Source: Gammaproteobacteria bacterium | GTDB lineage: Bacteria; Pseudomonadota; Gammaproteobacteria; Arenicellales; JAOTYS01 | Direction: 5' to 3' | DNA: 18,238 nucleotides | Assembly: GCA_029861795.1 (NCBI GenBank) | Contig: JAOTYS010000039.1 | Location: 1-18,238, forward strand | In this document: one piece after another, positions 7,591-14,213 of the stretch | How positions within the stretch are numbered: position 1 is the first letter of the stretch | Layout of the letters: each line of letters starts with the position of its first letter | Notes under the pieces: generated by a model | What the model was told of the DNA's origin: nothing | Seen by the model: the letters and a program-made list of their open reading frames with translations, nothing else | Database searches by the model: none | Made by a program: the position numbers and the translations under genes

Positions 7591-8172
7591 CTAGATCGGC
7601 GTACCCTTATCGATGAGCTCATCGATGAGCATTCTTTGTTGTAGCTCTTGACTGTCACCGCCACGGAACATCAGTAAACCTGATGAGTAAGAAGTGCCGA
7701 ATGTCTTCGCTATGTTTACGACCTGACCCACCCCTGACAGGAAGTCTCCATCCGTAAGTGAGCCAAGTGGATGAATAAAGGCACTCCAGACGATCCCTTT
7801 AGCAATAGAATAGCGCGCATCTAGGGTGGAGTCGAAGTTGGCCTGCATCATTCGCAGAAGTTGCTCCAAATCAAGTTCAGAAGCGTCTGTCACTGGCGTG
7901 ATGATACGCATGCGGTCCGATTTTTCATCAGTTATCACCAGTACGGTCAGATCTTCGACGTTGAATTGCCAGTAGCCCAGTTTTCCCGTGGCCTGTGGAT
8001 CGATCTGATTAATCATCCCGTCTAATCGGTCGTTATTCATGTATTGCTCTACAGTCTGATCTTGTCCTTGTTGTTCTTCGCTTTGGGATTGCACCTCGAA
8101 GCTCGCGCCAAGCAGCGCTGCCACTATCAGCAATTGACAGATGAACGTTAGTCCGCCAGATGTTGAGTTCAT
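7591..8172 (-). CDS. exported YbjN-like (secretion-chaperone-fold-like) protein
   Basis: The product has 193 residues. An N-terminal hydrophobic segment (about 8-24) looks like a signal peptide or anchor, followed by a Q/E-rich linker (29-45). The rest resembles the YbjN/CesT-like fold: a strand with YWQFNVEDLTVLVITDE (67-83), an RMRIITPV strand, a helix with LEQLLRMMQANF and the segment SAFIHPLGSLTDGDF (130-144) leading to a helix VGQVVNIAKTFG. Those segments resemble YbjN-family proteins, which are usually cytoplasmic; an exported version is less ordinary. The assignment rests on pattern memory only. The start is good: AGGA lies about 8 bases upstream of ATG 8172 on this strand. The C-terminus ends in a repeated LIDELID encoded by a palindrome. 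Confidence 0.65.
   Translation of the reverse strand: MNSTSGGLTFICQLLIVAALLGASFEVQSQSEEQQGQDQTVEQYMNNDRLDGMINQIDPQATGKLGYWQFNVEDLTVLVITDEKSDRMRIITPVTDASELDLEQLLRMMQANFDSTLDARYSIAKGIVWSAFIHPLGSLTDGDFLSGVGQVVNIAKTFGTSYSSGLLMFRGGDSQELQQRMLIDELIDKGTPI
7609..7626. repeat. perfect 18-bp palindrome in the 3' end of the YbjN-like gene
   Basis: ATCGATGAG followed directly by CTCATCGAT forms an uninterrupted 18-base palindrome, 16 bases before the gene's stop on the minus strand. It encodes part of the LIDELID repeat, so a coding explanation is available. It could also act as a dyad site or a 3' mRNA hairpin. Confidence 0.5.
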
Positions 8173-8333
8173 TGTGAGATCCTACCGGGCTTTCGATGTA
8201 TCCCGTTGTGTCGGGAGCCTGTAACCTACCTCAAGTATATGATCTCGGAGTGGTTATCTCCAATTTGGTTGCTCGATGGTTGAATTCATTGTGCGCGGCC
8301 ACCACACTAACTATTGTGGCGAAATCATTCGGA

Positions 8334-8864
8334 ATGACTGACAGAAGTTCAGCTGGTTTCTCAGTTCGCGCAGGCAAGGTGATGATTGTCGCCTCCTGGA
8401 TTTTGGTTGCGCTGTTACTTACCCTTGCCTTCGGTAACTACCTTGAGCGACAGCACAACCCGAATCGAACAATAGATAGTCGCGTGACAGAAAACCTTGT
8501 GCGCGAGGTTGTACTGAAGCGTAACCGAGCCGGTCACTATGTAGCGACCGGCCAGATCAATGGAAAACCGGTGGACTTCTTGCTAGATACCGGCGCTACC
8601 ACGGTATCCGTTCCTAACGGTTTCGCCGAGCGACTGGGATTGCGAAGGGGCCCGCGGTTGCAAGCCATCACAGCTAACGGTGTCATCACCACCTACTCGA
8701 CCACGCTGGCCCAGGTGTCCTTGGGGGATATCTTGCTAAAGGACGTACAGGCAAGCATTAACCCCCATACGAACACCGACGAAGTGTTACTGGGGATGGC
8801 GTTCCTAAAGCATTTGGAGCTTGTGCAACGAGGCGATACGCTGACCCTACGTCAATATCCGTAA
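8334..8864 (+). CDS. membrane-anchored retropepsin-like aspartic protease (TIGR02281 type)
   Basis: The 176-residue product has a short cytoplasmic N-terminus, one membrane helix (about 16-34, VMIVASWILVALLLTLAFG) and a periplasmic clan AA retropepsin-like domain. The catalytic motif is visible as FLLDTGATTVSVP (82-94, catalytic Asp85). Later family features are the beta hairpin around TYSTTLAQVSLGDILLKDV and the hydrophobic loop EVLLGMAFLKHLEL (150-163). Such proteins have a single active-site Asp and would act as homodimers; the natural substrate is unknown. The frame is open from 8196, but the extra 46 residues do not look like protein of this family. ATG 8334 gives the usual MTDR-type start, although its ribosome site is weak. 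An internal ATG at 8382 is an alternative. It is divergent from the YbjN-like gene. Confidence 0.82.
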   Translation: MTDRSSAGFSVRAGKVMIVASWILVALLLTLAFGNYLERQHNPNRTIDSRVTENLVREVVLKRNRAGHYVATGQINGKPVDFLLDTGATTVSVPNGFAERLGLRRGPRLQAITANGVITTYSTTLAQVSLGDILLKDVQASINPHTNTDEVLLGMAFLKHLELVQRGDTLTLRQYP

Positions 8865-8883
8865 GTTGCGCACTCTGCCGTCC

Positions 8884-8921
8884 ATTCAGCCCGCGTTCAT
8901 TTTTCGTTCAGTTTGAGTTCA
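8884..8921 (+). promoter_or_regulatory. four 11-base-phased (A/G)TTCA repeats, candidate PhoP-like operator
   Basis: ATTCA at 8884-8888 and GTTCA at 8895-8899, 8906-8910 and 8917-8921 are spaced exactly 11 bases apart (one helical turn). Tandem half-sites with 11-base periodicity are characteristic of OmpR/PhoB-family regulators; the classical PhoP box is two GTTTA-type half-sites with the same period. The array lies 137 bases before the glycine-zipper gene, which opens the cluster encoding a PhoP-like regulator. A possible -10 (TAACCT, 8934-8939) follows at activator-typical distance, without a good -35. Autoregulation is the inference. Confidence 0.6.
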
Positions 8922-9057
8922 GTAGTGTCTTTGTAACCTATTGCCAATCATCAAGGATACGTGGCTTTAATCGTCAAAGGATCGGCGATCCGTGGGGAAC
9001 TAGCCAATAGTGGAGACCTCGCTTCGAGATAGCTAACTCAAAGACAGGAGTGAAAAG

Positions 9058-9603
9058 ATGAAACGCAAAATGTATTTGGCAGGTGTAGTGTTGGGAAGCT
9101 TGACTTTGGGTGGACAGATTTTCGCATATAGCGATGAGTCCACAAGCGATTACGTAGACGAGGCGCGAGTGATTAACAGCGTGCCGATATATCAGGAAGT
9201 GCGAGTAGAAACGCCACGCCGAGAATGCTGGCAGGAAACTACAACGTACTACGAACAATCTCCTGGCAAGTCCATCACTGCCGAGGTGATTGGCGGTATT
9301 GTAGGTGGTGTAGTGGGTAACCAGTTTGGAAGTGGAAGTGGTCGGGACATTGCTACTGTGGCCGGTGCCGTGCTCGGGGGCTCTCTTGCTCACGATATCG
9401 AGCGCAAGCATTATGCAAAACAGAGAAGTTATCCCGTGACCACCGAGCGATGCAAAACGGTCAATGAGTATCATACTGAAGAGCGCCTGGCGGGATACCG
9501 GGTAACCTATGAGTATGATGGTCGTCAATACACCACGCGTACCTCGCAGGATCCGGGCAGCACCATTCGCGTGCGCGTTGGCGTCGCGCCAATCGAAAAT
9601 TGA
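9058..9603 (+). CDS. glycine-zipper 2TM (17 kDa antigen-like) envelope protein
   Basis: The 181-residue product has a Sec-type signal (basic start, hydrophobic 6-19, likely cleavage near QIFA, residue 23). It has no lipobox cysteine, so it does not look like a lipoprotein. The core at about 76-111 is a glycine-zipper double helix: GGIVGGVVGNQFGSGSG, then VAGAVLGGSLAHD. This resembles the Rickettsia 17 kDa antigen/SlyB-type domain that packs in the outer membrane. The flanks are beta-like, with Cys57 and Cys132 either side of the zipper that could form a disulfide. AGGAG at 9046-9050 lies 7 bases before the ATG. It opens a cluster with PepSY, PhoP-like and PhoQ-like genes. In enterobacteria SlyB is a PhoPQ-controlled glycine-zipper protein, so a target-plus-regulator arrangement is plausible (inference). 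Confidence 0.85.
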   Translation: MKRKMYLAGVVLGSLTLGGQIFAYSDESTSDYVDEARVINSVPIYQEVRVETPRRECWQETTTYYEQSPGKSITAEVIGGIVGGVVGNQFGSGSGRDIATVAGAVLGGSLAHDIERKHYAKQRSYPVTTERCKTVNEYHTEERLAGYRVTYEYDGRQYTTRTSQDPGSTIRVRVGVAPIEN

Positions 9604-9631
9604 GCCATACTCGTTTGATGGGGGCTAACGT

Positions 9632-9637
9632 TATAAT
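9632..9637 (+). promoter_or_regulatory. perfect TATAAT, possible internal -10 before the PepSY gene
   Basis: An exact TATAAT lies 29 bases after the glycine-zipper stop and 76 bases before the PepSY start. No acceptable -35 is found at 16-18 bases upstream; a TTGATG lies only 11 bases away. It may be an activator-dependent internal promoter or chance. If used, the hairpin at 9655-9680 would lie in the new 5' leader. Confidence 0.25.
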
Positions 9638-9654
9638 TGCGATTATTGGAATTA

Positions 9655-9680
9655 CGTCGGGGCATGTTGATGTCCCGACG
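9655..9680 (+). terminator. 11-bp hairpin between the glycine-zipper and PepSY genes
   Basis: Bases 9655-9665 (CGTCGGGGCAT) pair with 9670-9680 (ATGTCCCGACG) around a GTTG loop, with one G-U wobble in 11 pairs. The following bases (GTACTGTTTG) are only moderately T-rich. It is most likely a partial terminator or mRNA 3' stabiliser that keeps expression of the first gene above that of the regulator genes. Confidence 0.55.
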
Positions 9681-9712
9681 GTACTGTTTGCGACGGTTCG
9701 CTAGGATTTTCT

Positions 9713-10015
9713 GTGCATCGCAATTTACAAAAAGCGTTGATTTTTGGCTTGGCGCTGACACTGATGGCTACGGCGTCGAATTCCTATGGCCTGGACGCGG
9801 ATAACTCAAAAAAAAAGCGTAATGGCAGTGGGTCCGAACAAGGTATGAGTCTAGATGAGGCGGCAGAGAGGATTAAAAATCAGGGATGTCATATTCTCAA
9901 GGCGAGGCGGCGTGAGAAAAACGACAAGGTGGCCTATGTATTCAAGTGCCTTATGCCAGGTGGTAAGGTGCGAACGATTGCTGTGAGTCCGTTCGGTGAG
10001 TCGCTTGGAGAATAA
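9713..10015 (+). CDS. secreted PepSY-domain protein upstream of the PhoP/PhoQ-like pair
   Basis: The product has 100 residues. A signal peptide (hydrophobic 8-20, cleavage near SNSYG, about residue 25) is followed by a short lysine/glycine linker and a single PepSY-like domain (about 44-98). The domain begins MSLDEAAERIKNQG, has a beta hairpin with KVAYVFKCLMPGGKVR, and ends TIAVSPFGES. Small PepSY proteins are often encoded next to envelope two-component systems and may act as periplasmic modulators of the kinase. The start is GTG 9713 with AGGA at 9703-9706, 6 bases upstream. Two cysteines, Cys59 and Cys79, sit in the domain, which I do not expect in ordinary PepSY sequences; a disulfide is possible. 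An A9 run (9808-9816) encodes the lysine linker. The gene lies 12 bases upstream of the regulator. Confidence 0.75.
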   Translation: MHRNLQKALIFGLALTLMATASNSYGLDADNSKKKRNGSGSEQGMSLDEAAERIKNQGCHILKARRREKNDKVAYVFKCLMPGGKVRTIAVSPFGESLGE

Positions 10016-10027
10016 TAGCTAAGAATC

Positions 10028-10708
10028 ATGCGCATACTGATAATCGAGGACGAGGACAAACTGCGTGAGCAACTCGTTGAACGACTTCGTGGGCAAGGAT
10101 ACGCAGTAGACGCAGCAGTTGATGGGGAAGAGGGACTCTACTATGGGACGGAGTACCCGCTAGATGCTGCGATTATCGATCTTGGCCTGCCTAAGCTCTC
10201 TGGGCTGGATGTGATACAAAAATTGCGGGAACAAGGTCGTGACTTTCCTATCATGATTCTCACGGCACGAGGTCGCTGGCAGGAGAAAGTCGATGGGCTC
10301 GGCGCGGGGGCCGATGACTATGTGGTGAAACCTTTTCACATCGAGGAGGTGTTGGCACGACTCAAGGCATTGTTGCGTCGTGCGGCCGGCGTGGCCCAGT
10401 CAAAAGTAACTTGCGATCCGATTTGTCTCGATACCACCTCACAAGAAGTCAGCGTTGATGGACAACTTCTGGATTTGACCGGGCATGAGTATCGTTTGTT
10501 GGAGTATCTGATGCTTAACAGCGGCAAGCTAGTGTCCAAGTCCGAGTTGACTGAGCACATATACGATGAGGACACCGACAGAGATAGCAACGTAATAGAA
10601 GTGTTTGTGGGTCGGTTACGTAAAAAACTCGATCCTCGCAATAACTTGAAGCCCATCGAGACACTGCGTGGTCGGGGCTATCGGTTTAGTTTGCCACGCA
10701 CCACGTGA
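10028..10708 (+). CDS. phoP: PhoP-like response regulator, OmpR family
   Basis: The 226-residue product has a receiver domain (1-118) and an OmpR-type winged-helix DNA-binding domain (about 128-222). The acidic pocket is IIEDED (5-10), the phosphoacceptor is Asp51 (IIDLGLP), the switch Thr is 79 (ILTAR), and Lys101 lies in KPFHIEEVLAR. The stretch LTARGRWQEKVDGLGAGADDYV and the KPFHIEEV motif closely resemble enterobacterial PhoP rather than other OmpR members. The C-terminal domain has LTGHEYRLLEYLM, then VIEVFVGRLRKKL for the recognition helix region and GRGYRF in the wing. The gene lies 12 bases after the PepSY stop, and its stop overlaps the kinase start (GTGA). It is the likely binder of the 11-base repeats upstream of the cluster. 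Confidence 0.88.
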   Translation: MRILIIEDEDKLREQLVERLRGQGYAVDAAVDGEEGLYYGTEYPLDAAIIDLGLPKLSGLDVIQKLREQGRDFPIMILTARGRWQEKVDGLGAGADDYVVKPFHIEEVLARLKALLRRAAGVAQSKVTCDPICLDTTSQEVSVDGQLLDLTGHEYRLLEYLMLNSGKLVSKSELTEHIYDEDTDRDSNVIEVFVGRLRKKLDPRNNLKPIETLRGRGYRFSLPRTT

Positions 10709-12063
10709 CAGCGTCGCTTCAGGGACGTCTGCTGCTGGCGGCGATCCTCATTTTAGTCGCTTTCCTTGGGCTCACAGGTTATGCCTTAGACCGGGCATTT
10801 CGTACCAGCGCTGAGGTGGCGGTGCGTGATCGGCTGCAAGGCCAGCTGTATGGCTTGTTGGCCGCTGCCGATTTGGATCTCAACGGAAAATTGGTGGTGC
10901 CGGACAATTTGCCGGAATTACGGTTTTCCCAGCCGGGCTCCGGCTTGTACGGACGTGTACATGGCATGGATGGGTTGAGTATATGGGACTCGCGATCCCT
11001 TTTGGGCGTTGACTTACCTGTTGCCGGACAAATCTCCGCTGGCGAGAGTGAGTTCGGTAGGATATCTGGAGGCAGTGGCATGCGATTCTATGCGCTTCGC
11101 TTCGCCGTGTCTTGGGAAGGTACAGACGGTGAGTCTCAAGACTATGTGTTTGCCGTTGCCGAAGGACTTGAGAATTACCTCGGCCAGGTGAGCGCATTTC
11201 GTGGCAGCCTGTCGTTATGGTTAGGCGCTGCCGCTTTGTTACTGTTGGTGGTGCAGGGACTGATTCTACGATGGGGACTTGCACCACTGCGCAAAGTCGC
11301 CGACGAGGTGCGAGAGCTGGAGACCGGTCGTCGTCAACAACTCCAAGGATCCTATCCTGGAGAGTTGGTCGGCCTGACCTCAAATATCAATACCTTAATC
11401 CGCAATCAGCGCAGGCACTTGGATCGTTACCGCAACACCTTAGATGATCTGGCACATAGCCTGAAGACGCCGTTGGCGGTACTACGTAGTATCGTGCAAT
11501 CTCAGGGGCCCTCTGCCGACGCTATGACTGATGCAGCAGAACAAGTGGCGCGCATGACTCGCATCGTGGACTACCAACTTAGCCGCGCTGCCGCGTCGGA
11601 CCCCATAACCTTGGCTTCACACGTTGCAGTGGCGCCGGCGATGGCCAGAGTCATAGATTCATTGCAGAAAATCTATGCGGAAAAAGGAGTAAGCGTCGCC
11701 GCCAATATCGTTGACACGGCCAGATTCTATGGCGAGGAGGGAGATTTGTTTGAAATTCTCGGTAATCTTCTCGATAACGCTTTCAAACTATGCAGCAATG
11801 CGATTACTGTGAGCGTGTCATCAATCGCAGGCTCACATCGCCCTGGTATCGAGATTTGTATTGCAGATGATGGTCCGGGAATACCACGGCAGATGACAGA
11901 GAAGATCTTGGAGCGTGGCGTGCGGGCGGATTCCACCACTGATGGCCAAGGTATCGGACTTGCCGTGGTGGCGGATATTGTAAGGAGCTATGACGGAAAA
12001 TTGAATTTCGAGAAGTCGGCTCAAGGCGGTGCAAAAGTTTGTGTATCGTTTCCGGCAGGTTAG
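10705..12063 (+). CDS. phoQ: PhoQ-like sensor histidine kinase
   Basis: The 452-residue inner-membrane kinase is probably the partner of the PhoP-like regulator. It has membrane segments at about 7-28 and 168-189 around a periplasmic sensor domain of about 140 residues. A HAMP-like linker follows (about 190-240). The dimerisation helix has DLAHSLKTPLAVL with His251; HSLKTPLAVL is the PhoQ form of the H-box, where most kinases have HDLRTPL. The ATPase domain shows GNLLDNAFKLC (353-363), ADDGPGIP (387-394), ERGVRADS and GQGIGLA (414-420). The periplasmic part lacks an obvious run of acidic residues like that of E. coli PhoQ; only a looser set (Glu138, Asp141, Glu143, Asp146) is seen, so the signal may differ. 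GTG 10705 overlaps the regulator's TGA. Confidence 0.87.
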   Translation: MTASLQGRLLLAAILILVAFLGLTGYALDRAFRTSAEVAVRDRLQGQLYGLLAAADLDLNGKLVVPDNLPELRFSQPGSGLYGRVHGMDGLSIWDSRSLLGVDLPVAGQISAGESEFGRISGGSGMRFYALRFAVSWEGTDGESQDYVFAVAEGLENYLGQVSAFRGSLSLWLGAAALLLLVVQGLILRWGLAPLRKVADEVRELETGRRQQLQGSYPGELVGLTSNINTLIRNQRRHLDRYRNTLDDLAHSLKTPLAVLRSIVQSQGPSADAMTDAAEQVARMTRIVDYQLSRAAASDPITLASHVAVAPAMARVIDSLQKIYAEKGVSVAANIVDTARFYGEEGDLFEILGNLLDNAFKLCSNAITVSVSSIAGSHRPGIEICIADDGPGIPRQMTEKILERGVRADSTTDGQGIGLAVVADIVRSYDGKLNFEKSAQGGAKVCVSFPAG

Positions 12064-12111
12064 GTGGAAGCTAGTGTGTACTAGGTGCAATCGTAAGTTG
12101 GAGATTTAGTG

Positions 12112-12900
12112 ATGGCTTGGTGGGGAAAGCTTATTGGCGGGGCATTCGGATTCATGTTTGGTGGTCCTTTGGGGGCGCTGCTAGGTAGTGCCCTAGGTCA
12201 CCAATTCGATCGCGGCATGGGTAAGCTGGAAGGCGGACCCGGAGTTCGCATCGAGGACCAAGAGCGCGTTCAAACCGCGTTCTTCACCGCTGCCTTTTCC
12301 GTCATGGGGCACATTGCCAAAGCAGATGGACAGGTCTCTAGAGACGAGATCGATATGGCGGAGCATGTAATGACGCAAATGCAGTTGACGCCGGAACAAC
12401 GCAAGACTGCGATCCGTTTGTTTAACGAAGGTAAGAGCCCGGATTTCCCACTAAGGGATGTCATGGTGCAGTTTCGTAAGGAGTGTCATCGAAGATCGAC
12501 ACTGCTGAGAATGTTCTTGGAGATACAGATTCAGGCGGGGTTCGCCGATGGTCGTTTGGATCCAAAAGAGCGGCAGGTGCTAAACGAGATTGCCTCCTAT
12601 CTTGGTTTTCCTCAGGCGGTCTTTGAACAACTATTGCAATTGATCGAGGGTATGCGCCGCGAGGGGACGGGTCGTCCGACGAAGCGGAGCGCCGAGGACG
12701 CTTATAAGGTATTGGGTGTGTCTAAGGACGCAACAGATGCGGAAGTTAAACGCGCATACCGGCGCCTGATGAACCAGCATCATCCAGATAAGTTGGTTGC
12801 CAAAGGTCTACCGGAGGAGATGATCAAGCTCGCGACGGAAAAGACCCAGAAAATAAGAGAGGCGTATGAGAGGGTCAGAGAACTGCGCGCTAGTGTTTAA
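12112..12900 (+). CDS. djlA: co-chaperone DjlA (TerB-like plus C-terminal J domain)
   Basis: DjlA is a membrane-anchored DnaJ-type partner of DnaK. The 262-residue product begins with a glycine-rich hydrophobic anchor (about 4-29, GGAFGFMFGGPLGALLGSALG). A TerB-like acidic helical domain follows (about 55-180, with IAKADGQVSRDE and GFADGRLDPKE, two matching calcium-loop-like repeats). The C-terminus is a J domain (about 193-262) with HPD at 224-226 in NQHHPDKL. Length and order match DjlA. A GTG at 12109 is in frame, but ATG 12112 has GGAG at 12100-12103 about 8 bases upstream and gives the usual MAWWGK start. It lies 48 bases after the PhoQ-like gene and could be read through from it. Confidence 0.93.
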   Translation: MAWWGKLIGGAFGFMFGGPLGALLGSALGHQFDRGMGKLEGGPGVRIEDQERVQTAFFTAAFSVMGHIAKADGQVSRDEIDMAEHVMTQMQLTPEQRKTAIRLFNEGKSPDFPLRDVMVQFRKECHRRSTLLRMFLEIQIQAGFADGRLDPKERQVLNEIASYLGFPQAVFEQLLQLIEGMRREGTGRPTKRSAEDAYKVLGVSKDATDAEVKRAYRRLMNQHHPDKLVAKGLPEEMIKLATEKTQKIREAYERVRELRASV

Positions 12901-13230
12901 GATCGATGCCGCAGAAGCGAACAGCCAGCCGATTGATCGGTCGCAGGATAGCGGTTCTCGCCGCTCGGCAGTTACGATCAATTTGTTGGCCGTAGCCTTG
13001 ACACTGACATTTCCGGATAGGTCGTTTTTACAAATACCGGGATCTTGTTGACGTCAAACCAGGCCCGTACTCTCGCGCTGCGTTCGCTGCGCCAGACGCC
13101 CTGTGGTGCAGGGATTAGTGCACAGTTCGGTTTAACCATTGCGAAAAAGCTATTGTGGGCGCTATATACTATCACGTGGGCGACAATGCCTTGTCTGAGT
13201 GGTTACTAAGTTCACCAGTTGGAGACAAAG
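12901..13230 (+). other. 330-base spacer between djlA and the quinone oxidoreductase
   Basis: No convincing gene is present: a 61-codon frame through it overlaps the djlA end and has no ribosome site or recognisable protein. Small structures are CCGA-TTGA-TCGG, the 10-base palindrome TTGACGTCAA (13048-13057), a CGCTGCG direct repeat, and a GTGCA/TGCAC inverted repeat near 13107-13122. None makes a convincing terminator. The last 90 bases hold the candidate promoter and the ribosome site for the next gene. Confidence 0.5.
13139..13168 (+). promoter_or_regulatory. candidate sigma-70 promoter of the quinone oxidoreductase
   Basis: TTGCGA (13139-13144) and TATATA (13163-13168) are separated by 18 bases; TATACT at 13165-13170 overlaps the second box. 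It lies about 60 bases before the ATG in the only gap that could drive this gene independently of djlA. Confidence 0.4.
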
Positions 13231-14208
13231 ATGACCAAAGCGATTCGAGTTTATGAAGTAGGCGGGCCTGATGTGATGCAGTTGGAGGAGCTGGAGCCAG
13301 GGCAACCTGGGGAAGGGGAGGTTACGATTCGCAACCACGCGATCGGGCTCAATTACATTGATGTGTACTTTCGCACTGGCAGTTATCCGCCACCGTCACT
13401 CCCGTTCACCCCGGGGCTAGAGGGTGCAGCCGTAGTTACGGCGGTAGGTCCAGGGGTCAGCGACTTTAAACTCGGTGACCGAGTCGCTTATGCTGCGGTG
13501 CCGATGGGGGCGTACTGCCAGGAGCGAGTGATGCCAGCGCATCGGCTTTTGAACGTGCCGGATGGAATAGACGATAACACTGCCGCCGCCATGATGTTAA
13601 AGGGGATGACTGCTGAATACTTGTTGAGACGCACTTATCCGGTAAAGCGAGGAGATACTATCCTATTTCATGCGGCGGCAGGCGGTGTGGGGCTGATCGC
13701 CTGTCAGTGGGCACATCATTTGGGTGTAACAGTGATCGGTACAGTTGGTTCTGAGACGAAGGCAGAGCTTGCCGCTCGCCATGGGTGCGACTTTCCAATC
13801 CTCTATAAGGACGAAGATTTTGTGGAGCGAGTGCGACAGATAACCGATGGGAAAGGTGTCGATGTGGTGTATGACTCAGTAGGCAAACACACCTTTCTTA
13901 AGTCTATCGATTGTTTGAGACCTCTGGGAATGATGGTGAGCTTCGGACAGTCGTCCGGGGTCGTGCCGCCGCTCGATATTGGTCTGTTGAGCGCGAAAGG
14001 CTCGCTGTTTTTGACTCGCCCGACGCTGATGACCTATACCCAAAAGAGAGAAGATCTTGTGGCTAGCGCTAGAGAGCTGTTCGATGTCGTGTTGGCTGGC
14101 GCGGTGAGCATCGAGGTTGAACAAACCTATCCGTTGGAGCGTGTGGCAGATGCCCATCGCGATTTAGAATCACGGCGCACGGTGGGCTCAACGGTTCTAT
14201 TACCGTAG
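13231..14208 (+). CDS. qor: zinc-independent NADPH:quinone oxidoreductase (QOR, medium-chain dehydrogenase family)
   Basis: This is a soluble enzyme that reduces quinones with NADPH, probably as a dimer. The 325-residue product has the QOR N-terminal GroES-like domain (with VGPGVSDFKLGDRVAYA, about 72-88) and the MMLKGMTAEYLL segment (121-132) conserved in QorA. The nucleotide-binding motif is HAAAGGVG (147-154), followed by AHHLGVTVIGTVGSETK. The cysteine and histidine ligands of the zinc alcohol dehydrogenases are absent, as expected for QOR. A TTG at 13219 is in frame, but ATG 13231 has GGAG at 13221-13224, 6 bases upstream, and gives the standard MTKAIRV start. Physiological role is not certain; detoxification or redox balance is usual. 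It ends 5 bases from the end of the opposite-strand kinase. Confidence 0.92.
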   Translation: MTKAIRVYEVGGPDVMQLEELEPGQPGEGEVTIRNHAIGLNYIDVYFRTGSYPPPSLPFTPGLEGAAVVTAVGPGVSDFKLGDRVAYAAVPMGAYCQERVMPAHRLLNVPDGIDDNTAAAMMLKGMTAEYLLRRTYPVKRGDTILFHAAAGGVGLIACQWAHHLGVTVIGTVGSETKAELAARHGCDFPILYKDEDFVERVRQITDGKGVDVVYDSVGKHTFLKSIDCLRPLGMMVSFGQSSGVVPPLDIGLLSAKGSLFLTRPTLMTYTQKREDLVASARELFDVVLAGAVSIEVEQTYPLERVADAHRDLESRRTVGSTVLLP

Positions 14209-14213
14209 ATCCG

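Noticed and set aside
12866..13051. 61-codon frame overlapping the end of djlA
   Set aside because: It starts inside djlA in another frame, lacks a ribosome site and resembles no protein family I know.
13048..13057. TTGACGTCAA palindrome as an operator or -35 box
   Set aside because: Ten-base palindromes are common by chance, and no -10 lies at proper distance (the nearest, TACTCT, is 14 bases away).
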